A DNA stretch of 64,000 bases, taken from positions 930,001 to 994,000 of the forward strand of contig NZ_JAMGBC010000001.1 in NCBI RefSeq assembly GCF_023516495.1, written 5' to 3'. The notes below the pieces were generated by a model. The model worked only from the letters and a program-made list of their open reading frames with translations. It had not been told where the DNA came from and made no database searches. Shown piece after piece: positions 1 through 8,476 of the stretch. Numbering within the stretch: position 1 is the first letter of the stretch; the number at the start of each line of letters is the position of its first letter. Origin of the DNA: Sphingomonas anseongensis. GTDB lineage: Bacteria; Pseudomonadota; Alphaproteobacteria; Sphingomonadales; Sphingomonadaceae. The position numbers and the translations under genes are program-made.

Positions 1-329
1 TTGATGGCCTCAGAGCGGATACGCTCCATCAACGGACGGCTCCGGGGGCTGTAATAGGTCAGCGCCTCGGCGCGAGTGATCGGCGTTCCGCGCGGCACTC
101 CGAAAATGTCATAGACTTCGTCGGACCAGCGGAGCGCTCCGGTGCAAAAGTCGTAGCTCCACTTGCCAGCGCCGGGGCCTTGGGCCAGCCGTTGCTTTGC
201 GGCGGCCCGGATATCCTCGACCGAACAGTCGAGCAGCAGGCCGAGCTCGAACCGGTGGCCGCGAACGTCCAGCGGCCAGATGTGAACCGGGACGGGGTTG
301 CTCGGCGCTATTGGCCCGTTCTGGGACAA
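1..329 (-). CDS. PAS-domain sensory protein, N-terminal part (runs off the left edge)
   Basis: The minus strand stays open from the window edge back to a TTG at 327-329, preceded by an AGGGGGG ribosome-binding site; an in-frame stop lies about 20 codons further upstream. The 109 visible residues end in a PAS fold of the PAS_3 type, from about residue 56: W-S-Y-D, then TG-LRWSDEVYDIFGV and a segment like the usual 'E-L-YY-P--R'. Such domains occur at the N-terminus of histidine kinases, diguanylate cyclases and chemoreceptors. The output domain lies outside the window, so the function stays open. It is divergent from the small gene at 445. Confidence 0.6.
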   Translation of the reverse strand, partial: MSQNGPIAPSNPVPVHIWPLDVRGHRFELGLLLDCSVEDIRAAAKQRLAQGPGAGKWSYDFCTGALRWSDEVYDIFGVPRGTPITRAEALTYYSPRSRPLMERIRSEAI

Positions 330-444
330 CTTGCCCCCCTGACCTGCATCAATTGCGATGCAAAGATGCTACTATATCGGTTACGCAACCAATCGCACAG
401 CCTGACCTCTCCTGGCTGCGCCTCGACGGTTCGGAGCTCGCGGC

Positions 445-666
445 ATGGAAATTCAATCGCTGGTGATCGACTCCCGCCAGATCGAGCTGTCGCTCGGTTC
501 GAACGACGGCGGCCGGGAATATGTTTTCGCCCGGCTTCCGTTCAACGGCGACGACTATCGCGACAAGTCTCTCGACGACGTCCGGATCGCGTCGCTCAAC
601 CGGGTTCGCGAAGCGATTGACGGGGCCATCGGCACATTGAACGGGAAAGCGCCCTCCACGCGCTGA
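445..666 (+). CDS. Small hypothetical protein (73 aa)
   Basis: I do not recognise this protein. The ATG has a GGAGC ribosome-binding site eight bases upstream. The first half looks like beta strands (MEIQSLVIDSRQIELSLGS) and the end like an amphipathic helix (roughly residues 43-64). There is no signal peptide, membrane segment or cysteine. It sits between the divergent PAS gene and the histidine kinase. An overlapping longer reading frame at 180-620 has unnatural arginine-rich composition and is discarded. Existence as a real gene is likely but unproven. Confidence 0.5.
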   Translation: MEIQSLVIDSRQIELSLGSNDGGREYVFARLPFNGDDYRDKSLDDVRIASLNRVREAIDGAIGTLNGKAPSTR

Positions 667-714
667 ACCTAGCCCGCCGGTGCGCCGGATTAGGTCCGAT
701 CCGGCCTCAGCACT

Positions 715-728
715 TACCCCTATGGGTA
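715..728. promoter_or_regulatory. Palindromic operator candidate A (TACCC-N4-GGGTA)
   Basis: Perfect 5-4-5 inverted repeat TACCCCTATGGGTA in the 134-bp gap before the histidine kinase. Each half fits the NarL heptamer TACYYMT, arranged head to head with no gap (NarL itself prefers two bases between heptamers). A second, weaker copy lies exactly 63 bp downstream, six helical turns. A NarL/FixJ-type response regulator is the most likely binder, by inference from the kinase class. Confidence 0.55.
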
Positions 729-777
729 GAAATCCTGATCGATGTTAAAGAGATACCCCGAGGAAGCGCTCGGTCCT

Positions 778-791
778 TACCCTTATGGGGA
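778..791. promoter_or_regulatory. Palindromic operator candidate B (TACCC-N4-GGGGA)
   Basis: TACCCTTATGGGGA differs from site A at two of 14 positions. It lies directly upstream of the kinase start at 800, and its GGGGA overlaps the Shine-Dalgarno sequence GGGGAG. A protein bound here could therefore also block translation initiation or early transcription. A third half-site, TACCC, is seen at 754-758 between the two. Confidence 0.45.
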
Positions 792-799
792 GTTGCGAC

Positions 800-1966
800 A
801 TGAAGGCCGATCAGAGCGCGAACGACGGCAGGAATAGCAAAGGGGCCGGGCAAGGCCCCGAGCTTGAGTGGATCACTTCAAAACCGCCGGGCTCCGCAGC
901 GGGCAGTGTGCCGGGCCCGATCGAAGTCTGGCAACACCTTCTGGACGGCCTCACCGAGCAGATCGCGCTTCTCGATGAGGATTGTAACATCCTTCTCGTC
1001 AATCGTTCCTGGGCCCGCACCGCGGAGCTTTACGGCCACTTCTCCCTCATTCCCGGAACCAGCTATCTCGAATTTTGCCGGGCGATTGCTGCCAAAGGAC
1101 TGCAGGTGGCGCGCGAAGTGGTCGCCGGGCTCGAGGAAATTGCCGACGGCAAGCGCACCTCCTTCGAAATCATCTATCAGGCCAGCGATCCCGAAAGGGC
1201 CGGCAACGACCACCGGCTCTGCGTCAACAGGTTCGAGGCGGATGGGCGCATCTTCATTTCCATTACTCGCTACGACATCACCCGCCTGGTGGAGCTTCGC
1301 AGGCTGCGCGAGCAATTCAGCAATTCCGTCATCAAGGGCCAGGATGAGGAGAGGCGGCGGCTGGGCCGCGAAATCCATGACTCGACGATGCAGCTGCTGG
1401 CCAGCCTCGGCATGATGATCGGCCAGCTGAGGCGGACCTGCCGAACCGGCGAATGCCAGCCTGTCCTCGACGACATGGAGCAACTGCTCGGCGAAGCGCA
1501 GCAGGAGATCAGGTCGATTTCCTACCTCGCCCATCCGCCGCTGCTGGACAAAATGAGCCTTACGGAGGCCTTGCGCTCCCTGGTCGAAGGGGTCAGCCGG
1601 CGGACCGGCCTCGATGTCAGCTATGAGTGCGTCGGTGAGCCCCGGTTCCGCTCGCCGGCCGCCGAAGGCGCTATTTACCGGGTGGTCCAGGAAGCGCTGT
1701 CCAACGTCCATCGCCATTCGAAGGCTCGGCACGCCACTGTCCGCCTGAGCGAAGGCAAGGGCATGGCGCACGTCGTCATCGCCGACGACGGGGTCGGGAT
1801 GCCGCACGACGTCCATGCGGGCGTTGGCCTGGCGGGAATGCGCTCGCGGCTTTCGGAGCTCGACGGGCGCCTGTTCATTCGCCACCGCTCGCCAGGCACG
1901 GCGGCCATCGCCAGCCTTCCGCTGGAAAGGAGATCTGTGCCGCCGCCCCGGCGACAGCGGACGTAA
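800..1966 (+). CDS. PAS sensor histidine kinase, NarL/DegS class (HisKA_3)
   Basis: Soluble two-component kinase of 388 aa without membrane segments. A PAS domain spans about residues 40-160. The HisKA_3 dimerisation helix carries the motif E-E-RRRLGREIHDS with the phosphorylated His near residue 193. A HATPase_c domain follows (QEALSNVHRHSKA for the N box, ADDGVGMP for the G1 box, then GLAGMRSRL). The ATG at 800 is chosen over 785 because GGGGAG lies seven bases before it. Kinases of this class pair with LuxR/NarL response regulators; none is visible in the window. The gene precedes the sulfur operon by 19 bases, so a role in sensing reactive sulfur or redox state is plausible but inferred. 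Confidence 0.88.
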   Translation: MKADQSANDGRNSKGAGQGPELEWITSKPPGSAAGSVPGPIEVWQHLLDGLTEQIALLDEDCNILLVNRSWARTAELYGHFSLIPGTSYLEFCRAIAAKGLQVAREVVAGLEEIADGKRTSFEIIYQASDPERAGNDHRLCVNRFEADGRIFISITRYDITRLVELRRLREQFSNSVIKGQDEERRRLGREIHDSTMQLLASLGMMIGQLRRTCRTGECQPVLDDMEQLLGEAQQEIRSISYLAHPPLLDKMSLTEALRSLVEGVSRRTGLDVSYECVGEPRFRSPAAEGAIYRVVQEALSNVHRHSKARHATVRLSEGKGMAHVVIADDGVGMPHDVHAGVGLAGMRSRLSELDGRLFIRHRSPGTAAIASLPLERRSVPPPRRQRT

Positions 1967-1985
1967 TCCGGTATAACGAGGCCGC

Positions 1986-2918
1986 ATGTCGGACGACCGG
2001 GCGATCGAGATTTCGGCTGAGCAGGTGCGGCGGGCGCTCGCCGGTGACGCACCGCGGCCCGAGGTCACCTGCTTCTTCAACGAGCCGACCTTCACCGCGA
2101 CCTATGTCATCGCCGATCCCTCCACCGGCCGTGCGGCGATCATCGACAGCGTGCTCGATTTCGACCAGCCGTCGGGCCGCACCTCGACTGAGTCCGCTGA
2201 CGAGATAATCGCATTCGTCGAGCTAAAGGGGCTCACGATAGACTGGCTGCTCGAAACCCACGCTCACGCCGACCACCTCTCTGCCGCTCCCTACTTGCAG
2301 GAAAAGCTCGGCGGAAAGATCGCCATCGGCCGGGACATCAGCGCCGTCCAGGAAGTCTTCGGAAGGGTGTTCAACGAAGGCACGCAATTCCCGCGTGACG
2401 GATCTCAGTTCGACCATCTGTTTGGCGACGGCGACAGCTTCAGCGTCGGAGACGTTGCGGCGATCGCCCTGCACGTCCCCGGCCACACGCCGGCCGACGT
2501 GGCCTATGTCATCGGCGATTCCGCGTTCGTCGGCGACACCATGTTCATGCCGGACTACGGTACAGCCCGTGCTGATTTCCCGGGCGGCGACGCCCACCAG
2601 CTGTACCGGTCGATACGCCGGCTGATGAAGCTTCCTGACGAAACCCGCGTGTTCCTTTGCCATGACTACAAGGCGCTTCCCAATCGAACCCACTTTGCCT
2701 GGGAAACGACGATCGGCGCTCAACGGACTGGCAACGTCCACGTCCATGAAGGAGTCACCGAGGATGCCTTCGTCGCGATGCGCACCGCCCGTGACGCCAC
2801 GCTCGACATGCCGCACCTGATCCTTCCCTCAGTGCAGGTGAACATGCGCGCAGGCCACCTTCCGGAGCCCGAGGAGAACGGCACGCGCTACCTCAAGCTT
2901 CCGCTCGACCTGTTGTGA
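1986..2918 (+). CDS. MBL-fold hydrolase, persulfide dioxygenase/Blh-like
   Basis: Metallo-beta-lactamase fold protein of 310 aa. The metal motif THAHADHLSA gives His92, His94, Asp96 and His97; His167 (HVPGHTP), Asp184 (VGDTMF) and His226 (LCHDYK) complete the set. The sequence pattern matches the ETHE1/Blh group, iron enzymes that oxidise glutathione persulfide to sulfite. The next three genes overlap in sequence and encode sulfur-compound membrane proteins, as in the known bigR-type sulfide detoxification operons. BigR itself is not present here. Family assignment is firm; substrate is inferred from motif and context. Confidence 0.87.
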   Translation: MSDDRAIEISAEQVRRALAGDAPRPEVTCFFNEPTFTATYVIADPSTGRAAIIDSVLDFDQPSGRTSTESADEIIAFVELKGLTIDWLLETHAHADHLSAAPYLQEKLGGKIAIGRDISAVQEVFGRVFNEGTQFPRDGSQFDHLFGDGDSFSVGDVAAIALHVPGHTPADVAYVIGDSAFVGDTMFMPDYGTARADFPGGDAHQLYRSIRRLMKLPDETRVFLCHDYKALPNRTHFAWETTIGAQRTGNVHVHEGVTEDAFVAMRTARDATLDMPHLILPSVQVNMRAGHLPEPEENGTRYLKLPLDLL

Positions 2919-3355
2919 TGCTGGAGCCGCTTTCACCGCTGAGCGCGATTGCCGGAGGGCTGCTGATAGGGACGGCCGCTGCGCTGTTCCTCCTCCTGTC
3001 CGGTCGAATAGCCGGCGTAAGCGGGCTTGCCGCGACGGTTGCGCGGATTGCCGACGAAGGACCGCCCTGGCTGCAGGCCGCGAGTTTCGTCATTGCATTG
3101 CCGCTGGGTGCTTTGATCGTGTCGGCAACGCTCCGTACGCCGAACATACAGGTGACGTCGTCGGTGCCGCTTCTGATCGCCGCCGGGCTGCTCGTCGGCT
3201 TTGGCACTCGCCTCGGAAGCGGCTGCACCAGCGGTCACGGAGTGTGCGGAATGGCGCGCCTGTCGCCCCGCTCGATTGCGGCCACCGCGACCTTCATGCT
3301 CCTCGGCATCGCCACGGTCTTTGTCGTCCGGCATCTGCTTGGAGGCTTCAAGTGA
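2918..3355 (+). CDS. YeeE/YedE-family membrane protein, N-terminal half type
   Basis: Small polytopic protein (145 aa, about four membrane helices) of the YeeE/YedE family, which imports thiosulfate or related sulfur compounds. The conserved cysteine loop reads GSGCTSGHGVCGMARLSPRS near residue 100. The start overlaps the preceding stop (TGATG). A GTG three bases earlier is possible. It is the first of two consecutive half-size family members, corresponding to PmpA-like proteins in sulfide operons. Confidence 0.85.
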   Translation: MLEPLSPLSAIAGGLLIGTAAALFLLLSGRIAGVSGLAATVARIADEGPPWLQAASFVIALPLGALIVSATLRTPNIQVTSSVPLLIAAGLLVGFGTRLGSGCTSGHGVCGMARLSPRSIAATATFMLLGIATVFVVRHLLGGFK

Positions 3356-3795
3356 GGCCGCTGCTCCCCGGCCTCGTCGTCGGGCTGCTTTTCGGTGGCG
3401 GACTCGCGCTTTCGGACATGATTAACCCGTCGCGGGTGCTTGGCTTCCTGGACGTAGCGGGGAACTGGGATCCGACGCTCGCCTATGTGATGGCGGCCGC
3501 ACTGGTGCCGTCAGCGCTTGGCTATTGGGCGAGCAGGCGAATGCAGCGTCCATTGCTCGGCAGCGACTTTCGGATCCCGCAGAACCGTGCCGTCGAGCCG
3601 AAGCTTCTCGCCGGGGCCGCGATCTTCGGCATTGGTTGGGGTCTCGTCGGCTTTTGCCCGGGCCCGGCTATCGCCTCGCTCGGCTTCGGCATGCTGGAGC
3701 CCTGGCTTTTCGTAATGGCGATGCTGGCGGGAATGCTTCTCCACCGTTTCTACCAGGATTCGACCGTTCGACGTCGGCGCTCCGCGGGGTCATGA
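3352..3795 (+). CDS. YeeE/YedE-family membrane protein, second half type (DUF6691-like)
   Basis: Second half-size family member, 147 aa from a GTG that overlaps the previous stop by four bases. The reading frame is open further upstream, but the earlier residues are out-of-frame translation of the previous gene. Motifs include LALSDMINPSRVLGFLDV near the N-terminus and the second conserved loop GWGLVGFCPGPAI, whose Cys is the partner of the GCTSGHG loop in the first half. The two products probably form one transporter equivalent to a full-length YeeE. Confidence 0.82.
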   Translation: MRPLLPGLVVGLLFGGGLALSDMINPSRVLGFLDVAGNWDPTLAYVMAAALVPSALGYWASRRMQRPLLGSDFRIPQNRAVEPKLLAGAAIFGIGWGLVGFCPGPAIASLGFGMLEPWLFVMAMLAGMLLHRFYQDSTVRRRRSAGS

Positions 3796-4580
3796 TTCTG
3801 CAGCCGCTGCAATATCTTCTCGGCGTCGGCTCGGGAGCGATGGTTGGCTTCGTTCTTGGTTTGGTCGGCGGCGGCGGGTCGATCCTTGCCGTTCCGCTGA
3901 TGGTCTACCTCGTCGGCGTCCGCGATCCCCACCTTGCGATTGGGACCAGCGCGTTTGCGGTCGCCGCCAATGCCGCGACTGGCCTTTTCAACCATGCCCG
4001 TGCAGGCCATGTGAAATGGCGCTGCGCCGGGCTTTTCGCCTTGGCCGGAATCGCCGGCGCTGCCGCCGGATCCACTTTCGGCAAGGCCTTCGACGGCGAC
4101 AAGCTGCTCTTCCTCTTCGCGCTGGTCATGATCGCCGTCGGGATTCTGATGCTTCGCCGAAAAGGTGGGCACGGCAATGCGGAGGTGAAGCTGGGGCGGG
4201 AAAATGCCGGAAAGCTGGTCGCCTACGGCCTGGGCGCCGGTGTCTTCTCCGGCTTTTTCGGGATCGGGGGCGGCTTTCTCATCGTGCCCGGCCTCATCGC
4301 GGCTACCGGGATGACGATGATCAGCGCCGTCGGATCGTCGCTCCTCGGGGTGACCGCGTTCGGTCTCACGACCGCGGCCAACTACGCTTTATCGGGGCTC
4401 GTCGACTGGGCGCTTGCGCTTGCGTTCATCGCCGGCGGGCTCGCCGGAAGCTTCTTGGGCACCCGCCTCGCCCGCCACCTGACGCGAAGCAAGGACAGGC
4501 TTACCGCGGTATTTGCCGGGCTGATCTTTGCCGTCGCCGCCTATATGCTGTGGAAGAGCTACGCCGCAGCCTGGGGCTAA
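3792..4580 (+). CDS. TauE/SafE-family sulfite exporter-like permease
   Basis: Membrane protein of 262 aa with about eight helices and the internal repeat typical of TauE/SafE (two glycine-rich segments, LVGGGGSILAVPLM near residue 20 and FFGIGGGFLIVPGL near residue 160). The ATG overlaps the previous stop by four bases, so the four sulfur genes are one translationally coupled unit. In this setting it would export sulfite formed by the upstream dioxygenase, an inference from operon logic. It ends two bases from the convergent ugd. Confidence 0.87.
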   Translation: MILQPLQYLLGVGSGAMVGFVLGLVGGGGSILAVPLMVYLVGVRDPHLAIGTSAFAVAANAATGLFNHARAGHVKWRCAGLFALAGIAGAAAGSTFGKAFDGDKLLFLFALVMIAVGILMLRRKGGHGNAEVKLGRENAGKLVAYGLGAGVFSGFFGIGGGFLIVPGLIAATGMTMISAVGSSLLGVTAFGLTTAANYALSGLVDWALALAFIAGGLAGSFLGTRLARHLTRSKDRLTAVFAGLIFAVAAYMLWKSYAAAWG

Positions 4581-4582
4581 GC

Positions 4583-5923
4583 CTATTCCGCGGCTACTCG
4601 AAGCGGCGCCGATGATCCCGCCGGACGGCCGATCGCGAAATAGGTCATTCCTGCCCGCTCGGCCTCGTCGCGCTCGTAGACGTTGCGGAGGTCGACCAGC
4701 ACGCGGCCGCGCATCGTCTTTGCAATCCTGTCGAGGTCCAGCCCCCGGAATTCTTCCCACTCGGTGACGATGACCAGGGCATCCGCACCTTCGGCGACCT
4801 GCTGCGCCCTCGCCGCATATTCGATTGGGGGAAGCACCCGCTCCGCCTGCTCCATCGCCGCCGGGTCGTATGCGATGACGCTCGCGCCCTGATCGATCAG
4901 CGCCTGGACCAGCGGGATGGAGGGAGCGTCGCGCATGTCGTCCGTGTTCGGCTTGAAGGCCAGGCCAAGCACCCCGATGCGCTTGCCAGCCACGCTTCCG
5001 CCGAGCGCATCGGCGACCCGGCCCGCCATGCTGGCCTTGCGCTTGTCGTTGACGTCGACGACGGTGCTGACGATCCGCTGCAGAACGCCCGCTTCCTCGG
5101 CCGTCCTGAGGAGCGCGAGCGTGTCCTTCGGGAAGCAGCTTCCGCCATAGCCGGGGCCGGGGTGCAGGAACTTGGGGCCGATGCGGTTGTCGAGCCCGAT
5201 TCCGCGAGCAACTTCCTGGACGTCGGCTCCGACTGCTTCGCAAAGGTCGGCGATCTCGTTGATGAAGCTGATCTTCACCGCGAGGAACGCGTTCGCCGCA
5301 TATTTGGTGAGCTCCGCGGTCCTCCGTCCGGTGAACAGGATCGGTGCCTTGTTGAGGAACAGCGGGCGGTAGATTTCCCGAAGGACGTCGCGGGCATGCT
5401 CGTCTTCGGCTCCGACGACGATCCGATCAGGGTGCTTGAAGTCGGCAATCGCGGCGCCTTCACGCAGGAATTCGGGGTTTGAGGCGACGCTGGTCCCCTT
5501 CGGCGCCTTCTCCTCGGCAAGGATCTCGGCGATCTTGTCGCCGGTGCCGACGGGAACGGTGGACTTGGTGACGATGACTACCGGCGCTTCCAGCGCCTGG
5601 GCGACCTCACGGACGGCGGCGAAGACGAAGGTCAGATCGGCGTGGCCGTCGCCTCGGCGAGCCGGCGTCCCGACGGCGATGAAAACCGCCTCGGCGCCCT
5701 GGATCCCCGCCTTGAGGTCGGTTGTGAATTCCAGCCGACCCCGTTCGACGTTGGCCTTCACCAAGGCCTCGAGTCCCGGCTCCCAGATCGGCATCCTGCC
5801 CGCCTTGAGAGCGTCAATCTTGGAGCCGTCCTTGTCGATGCAAACGACGTCGTGACCGAAATCGGCGAAGCAGGCGCCGGACACGAGCCCGACGTAACCG
5901 GTTCCGATCATCGCGATACGCAT
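4583..5923 (-). CDS. ugd: UDP-glucose 6-dehydrogenase
   Basis: Converts UDP-glucose to UDP-glucuronate with two NAD+, feeding capsule, exopolysaccharide and glucuronic-acid glycolipid synthesis. The 446 aa start with the Rossmann motif MRIAMIGTGYVGLVSGACFA, continue with GTPARRGDGHADL and STVPVGT, and carry the catalytic cysteine at position 263 in GYGGSCFPKD. Length is normal for the family. In sphingomonads glucuronate is a head group of the glycosphingolipids that replace LPS, so the gene fits the host. It is monocistronic and convergent with the sulfur operon. Confidence 0.93.
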   Translation of the reverse strand: MRIAMIGTGYVGLVSGACFADFGHDVVCIDKDGSKIDALKAGRMPIWEPGLEALVKANVERGRLEFTTDLKAGIQGAEAVFIAVGTPARRGDGHADLTFVFAAVREVAQALEAPVVIVTKSTVPVGTGDKIAEILAEEKAPKGTSVASNPEFLREGAAIADFKHPDRIVVGAEDEHARDVLREIYRPLFLNKAPILFTGRRTAELTKYAANAFLAVKISFINEIADLCEAVGADVQEVARGIGLDNRIGPKFLHPGPGYGGSCFPKDTLALLRTAEEAGVLQRIVSTVVDVNDKRKASMAGRVADALGGSVAGKRIGVLGLAFKPNTDDMRDAPSIPLVQALIDQGASVIAYDPAAMEQAERVLPPIEYAARAQQVAEGADALVIVTEWEEFRGLDLDRIAKTMRGRVLVDLRNVYERDEAERAGMTYFAIGRPAGSSAPLRVAAE

Positions 5924-6013
5924 TCAGCACTCTCCGGAGGGAATTTGCCGCCGCCCATTAGCGGTGCGGTTCGGTGTTGGCCAGCAGCGCGGCTCGCGAC
6001 TAAGGTTGTTCCA

Positions 6014-7066
6014 ATGCCGGTCGAACCGCCAGCTCCTATACGCGCGCGCAGGCTGAACCTGGACCCGCTGCACATGACTTTGCGGCGCCAGTCACGGCTT
6101 CGCCCGGCGGCTCAGTTCTCGATCCGGATGGCGATCATGATCGGGATGATCGTGATCATCGTCGCCTTCCACTGGATCGAACGCGACAGCCTGAAAGACC
6201 AGATCGACGGTCACGTCAGCTTCAGCGACGTCATTTACTTCACGATGATCAGCGCGACGACGACGGGCTATGGAGACATCGTACCGGTGACCGACCGGGC
6301 GCGGCTGTTCGATGCCCTGGTCGTCACACCGATCCGCGTCTTTTTCCTGCTCTTGCTCGCCGGCACCGCCTACACGTTCATCATCAAACAGACCTGGAAC
6401 AGGTGGCTGATGAAACTCATCCAGAAGAACCTGCACGACCACATCCTGATTGCCGGTTTCGGAGTCAGCAACGACAAGGCGCTCGAGGAGCTGCTTGCTC
6501 GCGGGACGCTGCCGAAGCGGATCGTGGTCATCGACAACGACCGTGACGCGCTCGACCGGGCCGCCGAATGCGGAGTTGCCGTGCTCCAGGGGGATGCGAC
6601 CCGCGACGAAACTTTGCTTGCCGCCCACGTCGACCGGGCGGCGGCACTGCTGATCTCCACAGGGCGCGACGACAGCAACATCCTGGTGGTTCTCACGGCG
6701 AGGAAGCTGTCGGCCAAGGTGAACATAAGCGTGACGATCAGCGAGACGGACAACGAGGATCTCGCGAAACAGGCAGGCGCCGACACCGTGATCAACCCGG
6801 TCAGCTTTACCGGCCTGTTGCTCGCAGGCTCGCTCGAGGGACCATATCGCGCCGAATATCTAAGCGACCTCGCAACCTCCGAAGGGAAGGTCATGCTGCG
6901 CGAGCGAATCATCGGCGATGAGGAGGCGGGCCGCGCACCTCACGAAGTCTGCGGCGGCCAGATCGTGCGGCTGGTCCGTGAGGGGCGGGTCCATGCGGCG
7001 GGCGACCCGGCATTCCACTCACTGCGCTCGGGCGACCGGGTTCTCGAAATCATCGATTCCGCCTGA
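6014..7066 (+). CDS. Two-helix K+ channel with C-terminal RCK (TrkA-N/TrkA-C) domains
   Basis: A first membrane helix (about residues 38-54), a pore loop with the selectivity filter TTTGYGD (82-88) and a second helix (100-124) form an MthK-like channel. A cytosolic NAD-binding RCK domain follows from about residue 142 (HILIAGFGVSN, VVIDND, then GDATRDETLL), and a TrkA-C part closes the 350 aa. RCK domains gate the pore with Ca2+ or nucleotides. The ATG at 6014 is preferred; 6074 is an alternative. The upstream extension of the open frame lies inside the divergent ugd and is ignored. Confidence 0.87.
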   Translation: MPVEPPAPIRARRLNLDPLHMTLRRQSRLRPAAQFSIRMAIMIGMIVIIVAFHWIERDSLKDQIDGHVSFSDVIYFTMISATTTGYGDIVPVTDRARLFDALVVTPIRVFFLLLLAGTAYTFIIKQTWNRWLMKLIQKNLHDHILIAGFGVSNDKALEELLARGTLPKRIVVIDNDRDALDRAAECGVAVLQGDATRDETLLAAHVDRAAALLISTGRDDSNILVVLTARKLSAKVNISVTISETDNEDLAKQAGADTVINPVSFTGLLLAGSLEGPYRAEYLSDLATSEGKVMLRERIIGDEEAGRAPHEVCGGQIVRLVREGRVHAAGDPAFHSLRSGDRVLEIIDSA

Positions 7067-7135
7067 GCGCCGGGTCGAAGCGGCGCTTAAGCCTCGATTC
7101 AGCCGCACTTTTCGATTAAGGGCGCGCACTTCCTC

Positions 7136-8476
7136 ATGAAGACGACAACTCTCCCGAAGCCCCCGCGCGTGGGCCTGGTCTCGCTCGGCTGTCCCAAGGC
7201 ATTGGTCGACAGCGAGCGGATCATGACCAAGCTGCGCTCCGACGGCTACGACATGTCCCCCGATTATGCGGGCGCGGACGTGGTGCTGGTCAACACCTGC
7301 GGCTTCCTCGACAGCGCCAAGGCCGAAAGCCTGGAAGCCATCGGCGAAGCGATTGCCGAGAACGGCCGGGTCGTCGTCACCGGCTGCATGGGCAAGGAAG
7401 CCGATGTCATCCGCGCGCGCTTCCCGGGGGTGCTCGCGGTCACCGGCCCGCAGCAATATGAAGAGGTCGTCGCCGCGGTCCACGACGCCGCACCGCCGGT
7501 TGCTTCGCCGTTCACGGATCTCGTCCCGGAGGCGGGGTTGAAGCTCACCCCACGCCACTACAGCTATCTGAAGATTTCCGAGGGCTGCAACCACCGCTGC
7601 GCCTTCTGCATCATCCCGCAGCTTCGCGGCGACCTTGCCAGCCGCCGCCCCGACGCGATCCTGCGCGAGGCCGAAAAGCTGGTCCAGGCGGGCACCAAGG
7701 AGCTCCTGGTGATCAGCCAGGACACGTCGGCCTACGGCGTGGACCTGAAGCACGCCACGTGGAGCTGGCACGGGCGCGACGTACGCGCCCACATGACCGA
7801 CCTGGTGCGCGAGCTCGGCTCGCTCGGCGCATGGGTGCGCCTCCATTATGTCTACCCCTATCCGCACGTGGACAGCGTCATCCCGCTGATGGCGGAAGGC
7901 CTGCTTCTCCCGTATCTCGACATCCCGTTCCAGCACGCGAGCCCCAAGGTGCTCAAGGCGATGAAGCGGCCGGCCAACGAGGCCAAGGTCCTCCAGCGGC
8001 TGAAGGACTGGCGTGCGCTGGTTCCGGACATCGCCGTCCGCTCCTCCTTCGTTGTCGGCTTCCCCGGCGAAACCGAGGAGGATTTCACCTATTTGCTCCG
8101 CTGGCTCGAGGAAGCGCAGCTCGACCGCGTCGGAGCGTTCAAGTTCGAGCCGGTGCACGGTGCCGCGGCGACCGACATGCCCGACCAGGTGCCGGACGAG
8201 GTCAAGCAGGAGCGCTACGGGCGCGTGATGGAGCTTTCGGCGCGGATCTCGGCCGACAAGCTAGCCGCTAAAGTCGGCAGGACGATCGACGTCCTTATCG
8301 ACGCAGTCGACGGCGACACCGGCGGAGCGACCGGCCGTTCGAAGGCCGACGCTCCCGAAATCGACGGCGAAGTCCATCTTCGTGACGCGGGCCACCTCAA
8401 TGCCGGCGATATCTTGTCGGTCAAGGTCGAGGATGCCGACGAGCACGACCTTTTCGGAGTGCCGCTCCAGTCCTAA
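7136..8476 (+). CDS. rimO: Ribosomal protein uS12 Asp methylthiotransferase RimO
   Basis: Radical-SAM enzyme that adds a methylthio group to Asp of ribosomal protein S12. The N-terminal UPF0004 domain has its three cluster cysteines in [12 protein letters not shown] (Cys19), [10 protein letters not shown] and VTGCMGKE. The radical SAM cluster motif is [17 protein letters not shown] near residue 155, and a TRAM domain closes the protein. The SLGCPK and RGDLASR features favour RimO over MiaB. 446 aa is the usual length. It overlaps the convergent amidase by four bases. Confidence 0.95.
   Translation: MKTTTLPKPPRVGLVSLGCPKALVDSERIMTKLRSDGYDMSPDYAGADVVLVNTCGFLDSAKAESLEAIGEAIAENGRVVVTGCMGKEADVIRARFPGVLAVTGPQQYEEVVAAVHDAAPPVASPFTDLVPEAGLKLTPRHYSYLKISEGCNHRCAFCIIPQLRGDLASRRPDAILREAEKLVQAGTKELLVISQDTSAYGVDLKHATWSWHGRDVRAHMTDLVRELGSLGAWVRLHYVYPYPHVDSVIPLMAEGLLLPYLDIPFQHASPKVLKAMKRPANEAKVLQRLKDWRALVPDIAVRSSFVVGFPGETEEDFTYLLRWLEEAQLDRVGAFKFEPVHGAAATDMPDQVPDEVKQERYGRVMELSARISADKLAAKVGRTIDVLIDAVDGDTGGATGRSKADAPEIDGEVHLRDAGHLNAGDILSVKVEDADEHDLFGVPLQS

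Noticed and set aside
180-620. 146-codon plus-strand frame
   Set aside because: Crosses the start region of the PAS gene and overlaps the better-supported 445-666 frame. Arg-rich, no ribosome-binding site.
878-2095. 405-codon frame opposite the histidine kinase
   Set aside because: The kinase reading frame carries all H, N and G motifs; the antisense frame is compositional.
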